Below are positions 6,910 through 15,393 of a DNA stretch of 64,000 nt, in pieces. Every line of letters starts with the position of its first letter. The first letter of the stretch is position 1. The position numbers were made by a program, and so were the translations under genes. The stretch spans positions 45,128-109,127 of the forward strand of contig NZ_CAKRAH010000003.1 in the NCBI RefSeq assembly GCF_934294775.1. The letters run 5' to 3'. The stretch is from an uncultured Dorea sp. (lineage in GTDB: Bacteria; Bacillota; Clostridia; Lachnospirales; Lachnospiraceae). The notes below the pieces were generated by a model, which was not told where the DNA came from, did no database searches, and saw nothing but the letters and a program-made list of their open reading frames with translations.

Positions 6910-8943
6910 TTATATAACTACCGCCGCTGCACTTTCATAATTCGGCAGTTTCCGGATCCATTCTTCATCTTCTGTGGTCAGCTGGTCTGCCGCTTCATTT
7001 GCCATCTGAAGGATCTTGGCATCCTGATAGACATCTCCGAGTTTAAAGTTCATAAGACCGCTCTGACGGATACCGAAAAGGTCTCCCGGACCACGGAGTC
7101 TTAAGTCTTCGCTTGCAATTTTGAATCCGTCATTCGAATGGTTCAGAATATCCAGACGTTCTTTTGTCTCTTTTGACTTCGAAGCACTCATGAAGATACA
7201 ATACGACTGGTATTTTCCACGTCCCACACGGCCTCTTAGCTGATGCAACTGCGCAAGACCAAAGCGCTCTGCATTCTCAATCATCATGACGGTTGCATTT
7301 GGCACATCGATACCGACTTCAATAACCGTTGTAGATACCAGGATCTGGATCTCATTTTTCCCGAACCGGTCCATGATGTCGTCTTTTTGCACCTGTTTCA
7401 TCTTGCCATGCAGACACGCAACCTGTATCTGATCCCCCATCTCTTCCTGCAGAGCCACCGTATAATCCGTAACATTTTCCGCTTCCATCGTCTCACTTTC
7501 TTCAACCATCGGGCAGATCACATAACACTGGCGGCCTTCGGCAATCTGTTTTTTCATAAAATTATACGCTGTGTTCCGGTAACTTGTATCCACGACACAG
7601 TTTTTGATCGGCAGACGGTTCGCCGGAAGCTCATCGATCACCGAGATATCCAGATCCCCATATAAGATAATGGCAAGCGTCCGCGGAATCGGCGTCGCAC
7701 TCATAACCAGCACATGCGGCTCACCGCCTTTTAACGCAAATGTTTCTCTCTGCTTTACCCCGAATCTATGCTGCTCATCGGTAATCACGAGTCCCAGATT
7801 ATCATAGCTGACAGCCCCCTGGATCAATGCATGCGTTCCAATGATAATTTTCGCAAGTCCACATTCAATACGGTCATACGCCCTGCGTTTTTCTTTTGCC
7901 GTCATAGAACCGGTCAGAAGTTCTACTTTGACCGGAATATCGTAATCTTCGAACATCTTCGTGATATTTTCATAATGCTGTCTTGCAAGTACTTCTGTCG
8001 GTGCCATCATGGCTCCCTGATAGCCGTTGAATGCAGCATTCATAAGTGCCAGCACTGCGACGATTGTCTTACCGGAACCTACATCTCCCTGTACCAGCCT
8101 TGACATTGTCCTGTCTGATCCCAGATCTTTCTCAATTTCTTTCCAGACTTTTTTCTGTGCACCGGTCAGTTCAAACGGTAATCCTTCCAGAAATGCCTGT
8201 ACTTCCGGATGGGGCTGCATCGGATAATTGTTAGCCAGACGGTCATTCTTTTCTTTCAGCCGCCGGATCGACAGAATGAATTCCAAGAATTCTTCGAATA
8301 CCAAGCGTTCTCTTGCATGGTAAAAGACTTCTTTATCCTCAGGGAAATGTATTCCCCTCACTGCATAATTATATTCTGCCAGACCATATCTTAAGCGCAG
8401 AGAATCCGGCAGTATCTCTTTTGTAAGATCCAGACCGTCCAGCGCCTGCTTCATGGACTTCATAACCATATTGTTGGATAAGCCCGCCGTCAGACCGTAT
8501 ACAGGTTGTAATGTGTTAAGCTTCTCCTCGTATTTTGCGGAAGGGTAAAATATTTCCGGATGTTCCATGACCAGATCGCCCGTTTTCTTCCGAACGACTC
8601 TTCCACGCAGAGTGATTACACCTCCACCGGATAATGTATTTCTAAGAAATGGCATCCTAAACCAGATAACCTTTAATGTTCCGGTAATATCTTTTACATG
8701 AAGTGTCGTCACCTGCATCCGGCTGCTTCCGGATACCTGCACACGCCCGTAGATTGCACCGGTAACCGTCTGGATTTTATCCTCCTCCAGTTCGCTGACA
8801 GGCACTGCCTCCTCATACACGTCATATCCGTGCGGATAATAACGGATCAGGTCGCCTACGGTATGAATATTGATCTTTTCAAAGAGCTTTTTCGTCTTCT
8901 CTCCGACTCCTTTTAAGTCTCCGATGTCTGTCTTTTCTATCAT
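6910..8943 (-). CDS. recG: ATP-dependent DNA helicase RecG
   Basis: RecG regresses stalled forks and processes Holliday junctions and R-loops. The 677-residue protein has an N-terminal wedge/OB domain (about 1-240), then SF2 helicase lobes: Walker A QGDVGSGKT, motif II DEQH, SATPIPRT, and motif VI QLRGRVGRG, ending with the TRG-containing C-terminal region (LRLRGPGDLFGIRQSG). I chose the ATG at 8943 (MIEKTDIGDLKGVGEKTKKL) because it matches the family start and has GGGAGAAG upstream; the frame extends 13 codons further without an SD. It follows fakA, the same order as in Bacillus (yloV then recG). Confidence 0.95.
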   Translation of the reverse strand: MIEKTDIGDLKGVGEKTKKLFEKINIHTVGDLIRYYPHGYDVYEEAVPVSELEEDKIQTVTGAIYGRVQVSGSSRMQVTTLHVKDITGTLKVIWFRMPFLRNTLSGGGVITLRGRVVRKKTGDLVMEHPEIFYPSAKYEEKLNTLQPVYGLTAGLSNNMVMKSMKQALDGLDLTKEILPDSLRLRYGLAEYNYAVRGIHFPEDKEVFYHARERLVFEEFLEFILSIRRLKEKNDRLANNYPMQPHPEVQAFLEGLPFELTGAQKKVWKEIEKDLGSDRTMSRLVQGDVGSGKTIVAVLALMNAAFNGYQGAMMAPTEVLARQHYENITKMFEDYDIPVKVELLTGSMTAKEKRRAYDRIECGLAKIIIGTHALIQGAVSYDNLGLVITDEQHRFGVKQRETFALKGGEPHVLVMSATPIPRTLAIILYGDLDISVIDELPANRLPIKNCVVDTSYRNTAYNFMKKQIAEGRQCYVICPMVEESETMEAENVTDYTVALQEEMGDQIQVACLHGKMKQVQKDDIMDRFGKNEIQILVSTTVIEVGIDVPNATVMMIENAERFGLAQLHQLRGRVGRGKYQSYCIFMSASKSKETKERLDILNHSNDGFKIASEDLRLRGPGDLFGIRQSGLMNFKLGDVYQDAKILQMANEAADQLTTEDEEWIRKLPNYESAAAVVI

Positions 8944-9014
8944 ACGATTCTTACTTCTCCCATCATATAAATACAATCTCATATTGCAAAATTACTTATA
9001 CTTCATGTATACAG

Positions 9015-9105
9015 AGAACCGAATTTATATACCAGAAATATCATCATTTCCGATATACAAATTCGGTTCTATACATATCTGCCCCAATCATAAATCGGGA
9101 CAGAT
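9015..9105. repeat. Two hairpins between fakA and recG
   Basis: AGAACCGAATTT (9015-9026) pairs perfectly with AAATTCGGTTCT (9059-9070). Next to it ATCTG.CCC (9077-9085) pairs with GGG.CAGAT (9097-9105), followed by TTTTGTT on the plus strand. Flanking genes run on the minus strand, so neither is a standard terminator for them. They occupy most of the 234-bp spacer together with the dispersed repeat at 9124. Confidence 0.6.
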
Positions 9106-9123
9106 TTTGTTCATTTATTATTC

Positions 9124-9173
9124 TATACAGAAAACTTGCCACTGGCAACTTTTCTTGCATACTTTGGTATACA
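9124..9173 (+). repeat. Dispersed hairpin repeat, copy A
   Basis: TATACAGAAAACTTGCCACT through GGTATAC. It has a central hairpin TTGCCACTGGCAA and terminal TATAC/GTATA arms. It shares the hairpin with copies at 29668, 46073, 50684, 55823 and 60490 and the tail TTGCATACTTTGGTAT with the copy at 60490. It lies directly downstream of fakA. Confidence 0.75.
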
Positions 9174-9177
9174 CCGC

Positions 9178-10860
9178 TTACTCTACAGCAAGAACATAAT
9201 AATAGATCGGCTGTCCACCAAACTGAATATCCACATCTACATCCGGATACAGTTCTGAGATTTCTTCTGTGAATTTCTCAGCATCTTCTTCTGATACTTC
9301 TTCACCGTAGTAGATACTGATCAGTTCTGAATCCTCATCTACCAGATTGGCGATCAGTTCCTTTGTTGTCTCTTCCAGTTCTTTACCAACTGCAAGGATT
9401 CCGCTGTCACCGATACCCATGATATCTCCTTCATGGATTTCTTTGTCATCGATATGTGTATCTCTGACCGCGTAAGTTACCTGTCCGGTCTTTACGTTCT
9501 TAATCTCTTCCAGCATTGTTTCTTCGTTTGTCTTGGCATCTGCGTCCGGCATGAAGTTAATGATTGCTGTAATTCCCTGTGGAACTGTCTTTGTAGGAAT
9601 GACGATGATTTCTTTATCTTCTACCAGTGATTTTGCCTGGTTTGCTGCCAGAACAATGTTCTTATTATTTGGAAGAATAAATACAGTGTCCGCATTTACC
9701 TGATCGATGGCATTGAGCATATCCTCTGTACTTGGATTCATGGTCTGTCCGCCTTCGATGATATAATCAGCTCCCAGCTCCTTGAAGATTTCATTCATAC
9801 CAGCTCCGATAGAAACTGCGATGAATCCCATTGCTTTTCTTGGCTCTGCTGATTTCTTTTCTTCATATGCAGCTTCTTCTTTTGCCTGCTGCTCTGCTAC
9901 TTTTTCAGCATCACGAATCAGTTTTTCCTGATGTTCTTCACGCATGTTATCAATCTTCATCTTAGAGAGCTGTCCATAAGTCAGTGCTCTCTGGATTGCA
10001 AGACCTGGATCATTCGTGTGTACATGAATCTTCACAACATCATCATCTGCAACGCATACGATCGAATCTCCGATCGAACTTAAGAATTTCTTGAATTCAT
10101 GCTCATCATCTTCTGTGAATTCTTTTTCTGTCAGAATGATGAATTCTGTACAGTATCCGAATTTGATATCTGCAGTATCTTCTGTATTCACCTTAGTGAC
10201 CGCTACGCCTGTACTTGGCTTAATTGCACTGTAATCAATCTCTTTTCCAAGGAAAGCATCATATCCTCCCTTGATCACTTCTAAGAGACCCTGTCCGCCG
10301 GAATCTACCACACCGGCTTCTTTTAAGACCGGAAGCATCTCCGGTGTCTGATTCAGTACTTCCTGTGCATGATCGATGACCGCCGGAATAAACTCTTCCA
10401 AATCATCCGTCTCTTCTGCCATCTCTGCTGCCTTGGTTGCAATTCCGCTTGCCACTGTAAGGATTGTTCCTTCTTTTGGCTTCATAACAGCCTTATAAGC
10501 TGTATCTCTGGCTCTCTGACAAGCTGTAGCAAGTGTCAGCACATCAATCTCTTTTTCTTCCTTGATTGCTTTTGTAAATCCTCTTAAAAGCTGGGAAAGG
10601 ATAACTCCGGAGTTACCTCTTGCCCCGCGAAGGGAACCGGATGAAATCGCCTTTGCAAGATCTTTCATCTCCGGCTTATCAAGCGCTGTTACTTCTTTTG
10701 CTGCTGCCATAATTGTCATAGACATATTGGTTCCTGTATCCCCATCTGGTACCGGGAATACATTCAGTTCGTTAATATAGTCCTTTTTCGCTTCAATGTT
10801 CTGAGCACCTGCAAGAAACATCTTTGCAAGCACGTCCACATTTATCGTCTTCGTAGCCAC
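9178..10860 (-). CDS. fakA: DAK2-domain protein YloV, fatty acid kinase subunit A-like
   Basis: FakA binds ATP and, with a FakB fatty-acid carrier, phosphorylates exogenous fatty acids for phospholipid synthesis. This 560-residue protein has the DhaL/DAK2 nucleotide domain at 1-200 (NVFPVPDGDTGTNMSMT and LRGARGNSGVILSQLLRG), a middle domain, a Glu/Lys linker (about 315-345), and the C-terminal DegV-like domain. Start is GTG at 10858-10860, chosen because AAGGAGG sits 7-8 nt upstream. The asp23/yloU gene is just upstream in the same operon, and no fakB is in the window. The kinase role is inferred from characterised homologues. Confidence 0.9.
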   Translation of the reverse strand: MATKTINVDVLAKMFLAGAQNIEAKKDYINELNVFPVPDGDTGTNMSMTIMAAAKEVTALDKPEMKDLAKAISSGSLRGARGNSGVILSQLLRGFTKAIKEEKEIDVLTLATACQRARDTAYKAVMKPKEGTILTVASGIATKAAEMAEETDDLEEFIPAVIDHAQEVLNQTPEMLPVLKEAGVVDSGGQGLLEVIKGGYDAFLGKEIDYSAIKPSTGVAVTKVNTEDTADIKFGYCTEFIILTEKEFTEDDEHEFKKFLSSIGDSIVCVADDDVVKIHVHTNDPGLAIQRALTYGQLSKMKIDNMREEHQEKLIRDAEKVAEQQAKEEAAYEEKKSAEPRKAMGFIAVSIGAGMNEIFKELGADYIIEGGQTMNPSTEDMLNAIDQVNADTVFILPNNKNIVLAANQAKSLVEDKEIIVIPTKTVPQGITAIINFMPDADAKTNEETMLEEIKNVKTGQVTYAVRDTHIDDKEIHEGDIMGIGDSGILAVGKELEETTKELIANLVDEDSELISIYYGEEVSEEDAEKFTEEISELYPDVDVDIQFGGQPIYYYVLAVE

Positions 10861-10888
10861 TTCTTACGTTCCTCCTTAAATCCACAAA

Positions 10889-11248
10889 CTAATCAATGAC
10901 TCTTACGCCTTCGATATAGACGTTAATCTTATCTACCTGCATACCGGAAAATTCTTCCACTCTGTACTTTACATCACTGATCAGGTTATCTGTTACAGCT
11001 GAAATACTTACACCGTATGCCACAATAATGTGGAAGTCAATACTGATATGGTTGTCGTCACTTATATTTACATGGATTCCTCTTGTCAGGCTTTCCTTTT
11101 TCAGAAGATGAACCAGTCCATCTTTCATATTTACAGCCGCCATTCCAACAATACCAAAGCATTCAACGGCTACTGTTCCTGCATATTTTGCGATTACTTC
11201 AGGATCAATCGTAATAATTCCCAAATCTGTACTCATACATCCTTTCAT
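10889..11248 (-). CDS. yloU: Asp23/Gls24 family envelope protein (YloU)
   Basis: This 119-residue protein belongs to the Asp23/Gls24 (DUF322) family of membrane-associated or cytosolic alkaline-shock/envelope-stress proteins. The family core is visible: GIITIDPEVIAKYAGTVAVECFGIVGMA and IHVNISDDNHISIDFHIIVAYGVSI, then SDVKYRVEEFSGM. I chose the ATG at 11248 because GGAGG lies 8 nt upstream; a slightly longer frame is possible. It is 28 bp upstream of fakA, a conserved pairing (yloU-yloV) in Firmicutes. The precise biochemical role of the family is not settled. Confidence 0.9.
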   Translation of the reverse strand: MKGCMSTDLGIITIDPEVIAKYAGTVAVECFGIVGMAAVNMKDGLVHLLKKESLTRGIHVNISDDNHISIDFHIIVAYGVSISAVTDNLISDVKYRVEEFSGMQVDKINVYIEGVRVID

Positions 11249-11350
11249 AGCAAAAACCTCCACTTCTTTATAATCTATCTAAATCAAAACATAATATATT
11301 TTATTATACTCTGTTCCAGTTTTATTTACAATACTTTTTATTGCGCAAAA

Positions 11351-11383
11351 AAACTCAGATTCCACACAGCGAAATCTGAGTTT
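11351..11383 (-). terminator. Intrinsic terminator of rpmB
   Basis: AAACTCAGATT (11351-11361) and AATCTGAGTTT (11373-11383) form a perfect 11-bp stem. On the minus strand it is followed by a run of seven Ts. It lies 10 bp beyond the rpmB stop. Confidence 0.9.
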
Positions 11384-11392
11384 CAATACATC

Positions 11393-11581
11393 TTATGCAC
11401 GCTCAACTTTTCCTGATTTCAAACAAGAAGTACAAACATACATCTTCTTTGTAGCTCCGTTTTCTGTTTTCACGCGAACAGATTTTACATTTGATTTCCA
11501 CATCTTTGGTGATTTTCTATGAGAGTGGCTTACGTTGTTTCCAAAGTGAGCACCCTTTTCACAAATAGCACATTTTGCCAT
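11393..11581 (-). CDS. rpmB: 50S ribosomal protein L28
   Basis: L28 is a small rRNA-binding protein of the large subunit. The 62-residue protein is the zinc-ribbon (C+) form: C4 and C7 (CAIC) with C50 and C53 (CTSC) can bind one Zn. HRKSPKMWKSNVKSVRV is the conserved RNA-binding segment. AGGAGG lies 7-8 nt before the ATG. It is a single-gene unit with its own promoter (11638-11666) and terminator, placed next to yloU-yloV as in Bacillus. Confidence 0.96.
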   Translation of the reverse strand: MAKCAICEKGAHFGNNVSHSHRKSPKMWKSNVKSVRVKTENGATKKMYVCTSCLKSGKVERA

Positions 11582-11637
11582 GACTGCACCTCCTAACGCT
11601 CATAATAAGTTCTTTGTCCGAACTCGCAACAATAGTT

Positions 11638-11666
11638 ATTCTAGCAGAATAATATTGAAATTGCAA
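11638..11666 (-). promoter_or_regulatory. Sigma-A promoter of rpmB
   Basis: On the minus strand TTGCAA (11661-11666), 17-bp spacer, TAGAAT (11638-11643). The predicted start is about 50 bp upstream of the L28 start codon. Confidence 0.75.
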
Positions 11667-11695
11667 GACTTATTTCGGATTTTTTTATTCTCTAT

Positions 11696-11839
11696 CTAAT
11701 TTCCACAGTAAAACATACAATATCCTACCGTTACGCACAAAATAATACATAGAATTTCCGAAAATAAATTCGGCAAAAGCAATGAAAGAATCATTCCCAC
11801 CGCCACCCAGAATAAAGCAAAGCCTATAATCCTTTTCAC
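11696..11839 (-). CDS. Small hypothetical membrane protein (47 aa)
   Basis: A GTG-started frame of 47 codons begins MKRIIGFALFWVAVGMILSL and ends GYCMFYCGN. It encodes two hydrophobic segments (about 4-22 and 28-44) split by PNLFSE, a compact two-pass or hairpin membrane protein with three Cys in the second half. AGGTG lies 6 nt before the GTG. It sits alone between rpmB and ytfJ, whose stop is 53 bp upstream on the same strand, so it may be the last gene of the DUF2953-ytfJ transcript. Similar short hydrophobic proteins occur in Lachnospiraceae, but I know of no function. The main doubt is whether it is translated. Confidence 0.6.
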   Translation of the reverse strand: MKRIIGFALFWVAVGMILSLLLPNLFSEILCIILCVTVGYCMFYCGN

Positions 11840-11892
11840 CGGTGACACCTGCTTTTTTTGTATAGTCTATGTATCACAGAAGCAGAGTATAC

Positions 11893-12282
11893 CTACTTTT
11901 CTGCTTCATCCAGGATCTTATTCACATCCTCTTCTGTGACATCATCTTCTTTTCTGGATGTAAAACGATCCATAACATCCGGAATCATATCTAAAAGTTT
12001 GGTAACCGTATCCTGGTTTTTAATATTGACAAGCTTCGTATGTCCGTTCTGAATAACCAGAACCGCACTCGGTGTCATCTTTCCTCCGATTCCTCCGGCT
12101 CCTTTTTCTTTTTTATCCGCATTGAATGCACCTGCTCCTACTGCAAATGATACATCTACCAGCGGAAGAATGATCGTATCGCCTATATGAATCGCATCTC
12201 CTACTACTGTTTTGGATGACACTACTCCGTCCATACCGTGGAACAATGCTTCCACTGTTCCTTTAAAATTATTATCTGCCAT
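11893..12282 (-). CDS. ytfJ: GerW/YtfJ family sporulation protein
   Basis: YtfJ/GerW proteins are made in the forespore and affect spore germination. The 129-residue protein shows the family core: TVEALFHGMDGVVSSKTVVG, GDTIILPLVDVSFAVGAGAF, a Gly-rich KGAGGIGGKMTPSAVLVI segment and a C-terminal charged helix. I chose the ATG at 12282 because GGAGGAGAGCAG precedes it; the frame extends 15 codons further upstream without support. It follows a DUF2953 gene, the same pairing as ytfI-ytfJ in Bacillus, which supports a spore role. Confidence 0.92.
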   Translation of the reverse strand: MADNNFKGTVEALFHGMDGVVSSKTVVGDAIHIGDTIILPLVDVSFAVGAGAFNADKKEKGAGGIGGKMTPSAVLVIQNGHTKLVNIKNQDTVTKLLDMIPDVMDRFTSRKEDDVTEEDVNKILDEAEK

Positions 12283-12404
12283 CTGCTCTCCTCCTATATT
12301 TTTCCATTTATGATCCAGTATTTTCAAATTACTATCTGTTGGAACTTTTTCTTCTATGAAATATCTATCTCTTATTATCTATCTTGATCCTGTACCTGTT
12401 CTTA

Positions 12405-13511
12405 TCACTTTTCCGACAGATCAAAATTACGGATATCATGATACGTCTGTCTGACCGCTTTGCACCAGATCAGATTCCACAAAAAGCACACCAGAGGTAT
12501 GATCGCAATCTTTCCTGCAATCTTAAGTTTCCCTTCCAGGATTCTCTGTTCAAAATCCGGATCTACCGACAGATTACCACCCAGAAATGGATAGATCATA
12601 CTAAGCAGCGCCAGTACCTGTCCGGTGTGATAAGGATCTTCAAATCCAAAATGCACTGCACCTTTTAAAGTCTTCGGTTTCCACCTTCCAAGAAGCTTTC
12701 CAAGCTCTTTTTTTACTTTTGTAAATGCTTTCTGATGAGCCGGGTCTTCCAGTTCTTTTATGATCCGGTCTTTGGTATCTGACACGCTCTCTATCGTACT
12801 TGTCACTTTACTGATTATGTGTTTTATCTTATCACAGATACTCCTGATTGTACATTTGATCTTAGAAAATATACCTGCTTTTTCTTTACTGCCTTCAGCC
12901 GCTTCATCTGTTTCTATCTGTTTCCGATCGGGATCCATCTTCTTTCCGGCTGTCTTTTCAGAATCCGTCTGATGTTCTTTTTCATCTTCAGAACTCTTCT
13001 TTTTCTCTTTATCTTTTTCTTCCAGTTTTTCAGGTTCAGCAAGTTTCGAAGGCTCTTCATGAATCTCTGCTTTCTTCTCTCTTTCTGCAGTTTCACAAGC
13101 TTCTTCTCTAATTTTTTCAGGTCGTGTCTCTTCAGAAACTTCTGCAGTTTTTTCGCATTCCGCTTTTCCAGCTTCCTCATGCTTTTCTTCATGAGGCTTT
13201 TCATGTTTATCGTCCTGATTTTCTTCATAGACTTTCTCCTTTTCCTTCTCGCTTCCCAGCGTCTTCCATGCAATCCTGATCTTCCATCTAAGTGACTGCC
13301 CTTCATATGCCACATCTATCCTCACCAGATGCAAAAGCCATGTAACGCAGGCCCTTCCCTGGCTTTTTCTCCACTCTTTATCCAGTGTTCCTTCTAACCG
13401 GTATCTCACCGGGGTACATAGCACAACGGCCAGCAGAAGGATCAGCAGTCCCAGGATGACTGCAATGATGATCCCTATGATTTTCAATATGATCAATAGA
13501 ATATGTAACAT
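12405..13511 (-). CDS. DUF2953 membrane protein (YtfI-like)
   Basis: This 368-residue protein has a long N-terminal membrane helix (about 3-32) followed by VRYRLEGTLDKEWRKSQGRA, the start of DUF2953. A very acidic/basic low-complexity stretch (about 85-205, rich in E and K) is inserted in the middle, and the conserved C-terminal part (TLKGAVHFGFEDPYHTGQVLALL) closes with another hydrophobic segment. Function is unknown; the link to sporulation comes from its conserved position directly upstream of ytfJ. The charged insert is unusually long compared with the rest of the domain. Confidence 0.82.
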   Translation of the reverse strand: MLHILLIILKIIGIIIAVILGLLILLLAVVLCTPVRYRLEGTLDKEWRKSQGRACVTWLLHLVRIDVAYEGQSLRWKIRIAWKTLGSEKEKEKVYEENQDDKHEKPHEEKHEEAGKAECEKTAEVSEETRPEKIREEACETAEREKKAEIHEEPSKLAEPEKLEEKDKEKKKSSEDEKEHQTDSEKTAGKKMDPDRKQIETDEAAEGSKEKAGIFSKIKCTIRSICDKIKHIISKVTSTIESVSDTKDRIIKELEDPAHQKAFTKVKKELGKLLGRWKPKTLKGAVHFGFEDPYHTGQVLALLSMIYPFLGGNLSVDPDFEQRILEGKLKIAGKIAIIPLVCFLWNLIWCKAVRQTYHDIRNFDLSEK

Positions 13512-13512
13512 C

Positions 13513-13836
13513 TTACCTTCCCTGTTCTTTTTCTAAAATATAAGACCGTATATTACACGTACCCGTCTTTTCATACACTTCTGTGACAATACGTTCTACC
13601 AGTTCCACCGCTTCCTCATATCCTCTGGCAATTCCTACCACGAACAGCTCGCTGTATGGAAATGACGGCTGCTTAAACTGTATCGTATTATAAATCTCCA
13701 GCTGGTTCTTTTCATTTACCGCAAGCGTGATCACATGTATATCCAGTGTAAGCTTCCCTGCGTCTAATTTGCGGATCAGTTTTTCTCTTTTCTTTTCCAG
13801 TCCTTCTGCCAGATACAGATACTTATAATATTGCAT
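13513..13836 (-). CDS. Hypothetical protein of the PBP-DUF2953 interval
   Basis: A 107-residue cytosolic protein starting MQYYKYLYLAEGLEKKREKL. It reads as mixed alpha/beta: an N-terminal helix, strands around LDIHVITLAVNEKNQLEIYN, and a C-terminal helix (EAVELVERIVTEVYEKTG). I do not recognise a family. AGAAGGACGGG before the ATG at 13836 supports that start; an alternative ATG at 13857 abuts the upstream stop. It lies 1 bp from DUF2953 and just after the PBP stop, so it is part of that operon. The tight packing and lack of frame disruption support a real gene. Confidence 0.7.
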   Translation of the reverse strand: MQYYKYLYLAEGLEKKREKLIRKLDAGKLTLDIHVITLAVNEKNQLEIYNTIQFKQPSFPYSELFVVGIARGYEEAVELVERIVTEVYEKTGTCNIRSYILEKEQGR

Positions 13837-13857
13837 ACTTCCCGTCCTTCTATACAT

Positions 13858-15393
13858 CTACTGGTTATAATATGAATCAAAGATCTCTTTTGCGATGTTT
13901 ACCGCCTTTGCATTACCATCTGAGGATTCGATAATAATACTTACAACAAGTTCCGGATCTTCTACATTAGACATACCGATAAACCAGGAGTGATCTTTTT
14001 CTTTGTCAGAACTATATTCTGCTGTTCCGGTCTTCCCGGCTGCGGTATAGCTCTGTCCGCTTAATACAGATGCTGTACCATAATCTACGACACTCTTCAT
14101 ATATGCTTTCAGCTGTCCTGCCTCATCTGCCGTCATCAGCTCTTTGTATTCTTCCGGTTTACTTTCTTTCATGACTGTTCCTGATGCATTCGTTACTTTA
14201 TCGATCAGATACGGCTTCATCAGGGTTCCGTCATTAGCGATTGCGGCTGTGATCAGTGCCATATGATATGGTGTCACCTGAGTCTCTCCCTGTCCCATAG
14301 CAGTCATCATCTTCGTACCATTTCCTGCAGACGAATCTAATGTAAAACTGCTCTTACTATACGGAAGATCACTTGGAAGCTTGGAATCAAACAGCACATC
14401 CTCTGCCGTATTTTTGAACTTGGAAGGATCCAGCGACAGTCCGATATTCGAAAATGATGCGTTGCAGGAATAGGCAAGACTGTCCTGCAGATCTACCTGT
14501 CCATGGACATGTCCGTTGTAACAATGAATACGGATTCCGTCACGTTCAATAGAACCCCTGCAATTATAAGAATACGATGCATAGTCCGGATTTTCCCGCA
14601 TGTATTCCAGTGTCGTCACAACCTTAAATGTCGATCCGGGTGCATACTGCCCCTGTGTTGCACGGTTCAAAAGCACACTGTCTCCACTTGAACTTAAAGT
14701 ATCCCAGTCTGCCACCACTGTATTTGGATCAAAATCAGGCTTTGATACCATCGCCAGTATTTTACCGGTCTTTGGATCCATAACGACTACCGCGCCTCTG
14801 TTATCCCCAAGTGCCTGATATGCAGCCTGCTGCAGGTCTGCATCCAGTGTAGTAATGACTGTATTTCCTACATTTTTCTTATCCTGAAGCTGATTCTTTA
14901 ATTTAATCAGGAAATTTTCATCTGAATTCATCAGTTCAGTATTTTCCAGAGATTCGATTCCGGATTTTCCCTGCGCACTGTAACCGACTACATGTGCAAA
15001 TACATTACCATACGGATAATCTCTGGTCTGTGTCCCGTCTGATGCCGTATCCGTCTTTGCAAGTACATTGCCGTTCTTGTCCAGTATCTTTCCTCTGGTG
15101 ATCTGTTTTTCATTCGAATTCTGTCTGGCATTATACGGACTCCGGATTACTTCCTGGCTTTTCTTCACCTGAAAATATGTGATGTAACCGAGCATGACCA
15201 GAAAAAGTGCCACAAATACATAGGTTACCCTAGCGAATTCTTTGTTTCTGGCGCGCTTGGCCTTTTTCTTTTTCTTTTCCAGCCGTTTCGCTTCTTTTCT
15301 CTCTTCCCGGCTCATATACTGCATCTCGATATCTCTTCTCCATCTCTTGTCCGCTTCTCTTTGCTCGTAGCCTTTCCTTCTTCTTTCTTTCAA
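13858..15393 (-). CDS. Class B penicillin-binding protein (PBP2/FtsI-type transpeptidase)
   Basis: A monofunctional peptidoglycan transpeptidase. It has a long, highly basic cytosolic tail (1-53), a membrane anchor (about 54-74), a PBP dimer-type region and a transpeptidase domain with STFK (S254, K257), SCN (309-311) and KTG (454-456). Start is uncertain: a TTG at 15393 has a strong GAGGAAGAGGATA in front; ATGs at 15324 and 15315 are weaker. With any of these the N-terminus overlaps the end of the upstream SEDS gene (85-164 nt, different frame). Class B PBPs work as pairs with SEDS glycosyltransferases, so the overlap fits stoichiometric co-translation of a partner pair. Confidence 0.9.
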   Translation of the reverse strand: MKERRRKGYEQREADKRWRRDIEMQYMSREERKEAKRLEKKKKKAKRARNKEFARVTYVFVALFLVMLGYITYFQVKKSQEVIRSPYNARQNSNEKQITRGKILDKNGNVLAKTDTASDGTQTRDYPYGNVFAHVVGYSAQGKSGIESLENTELMNSDENFLIKLKNQLQDKKNVGNTVITTLDADLQQAAYQALGDNRGAVVVMDPKTGKILAMVSKPDFDPNTVVADWDTLSSSGDSVLLNRATQGQYAPGSTFKVVTTLEYMRENPDYASYSYNCRGSIERDGIRIHCYNGHVHGQVDLQDSLAYSCNASFSNIGLSLDPSKFKNTAEDVLFDSKLPSDLPYSKSSFTLDSSAGNGTKMMTAMGQGETQVTPYHMALITAAIANDGTLMKPYLIDKVTNASGTVMKESKPEEYKELMTADEAGQLKAYMKSVVDYGTASVLSGQSYTAAGKTGTAEYSSDKEKDHSWFIGMSNVEDPELVVSIIIESSDGNAKAVNIAKEIFDSYYNQ

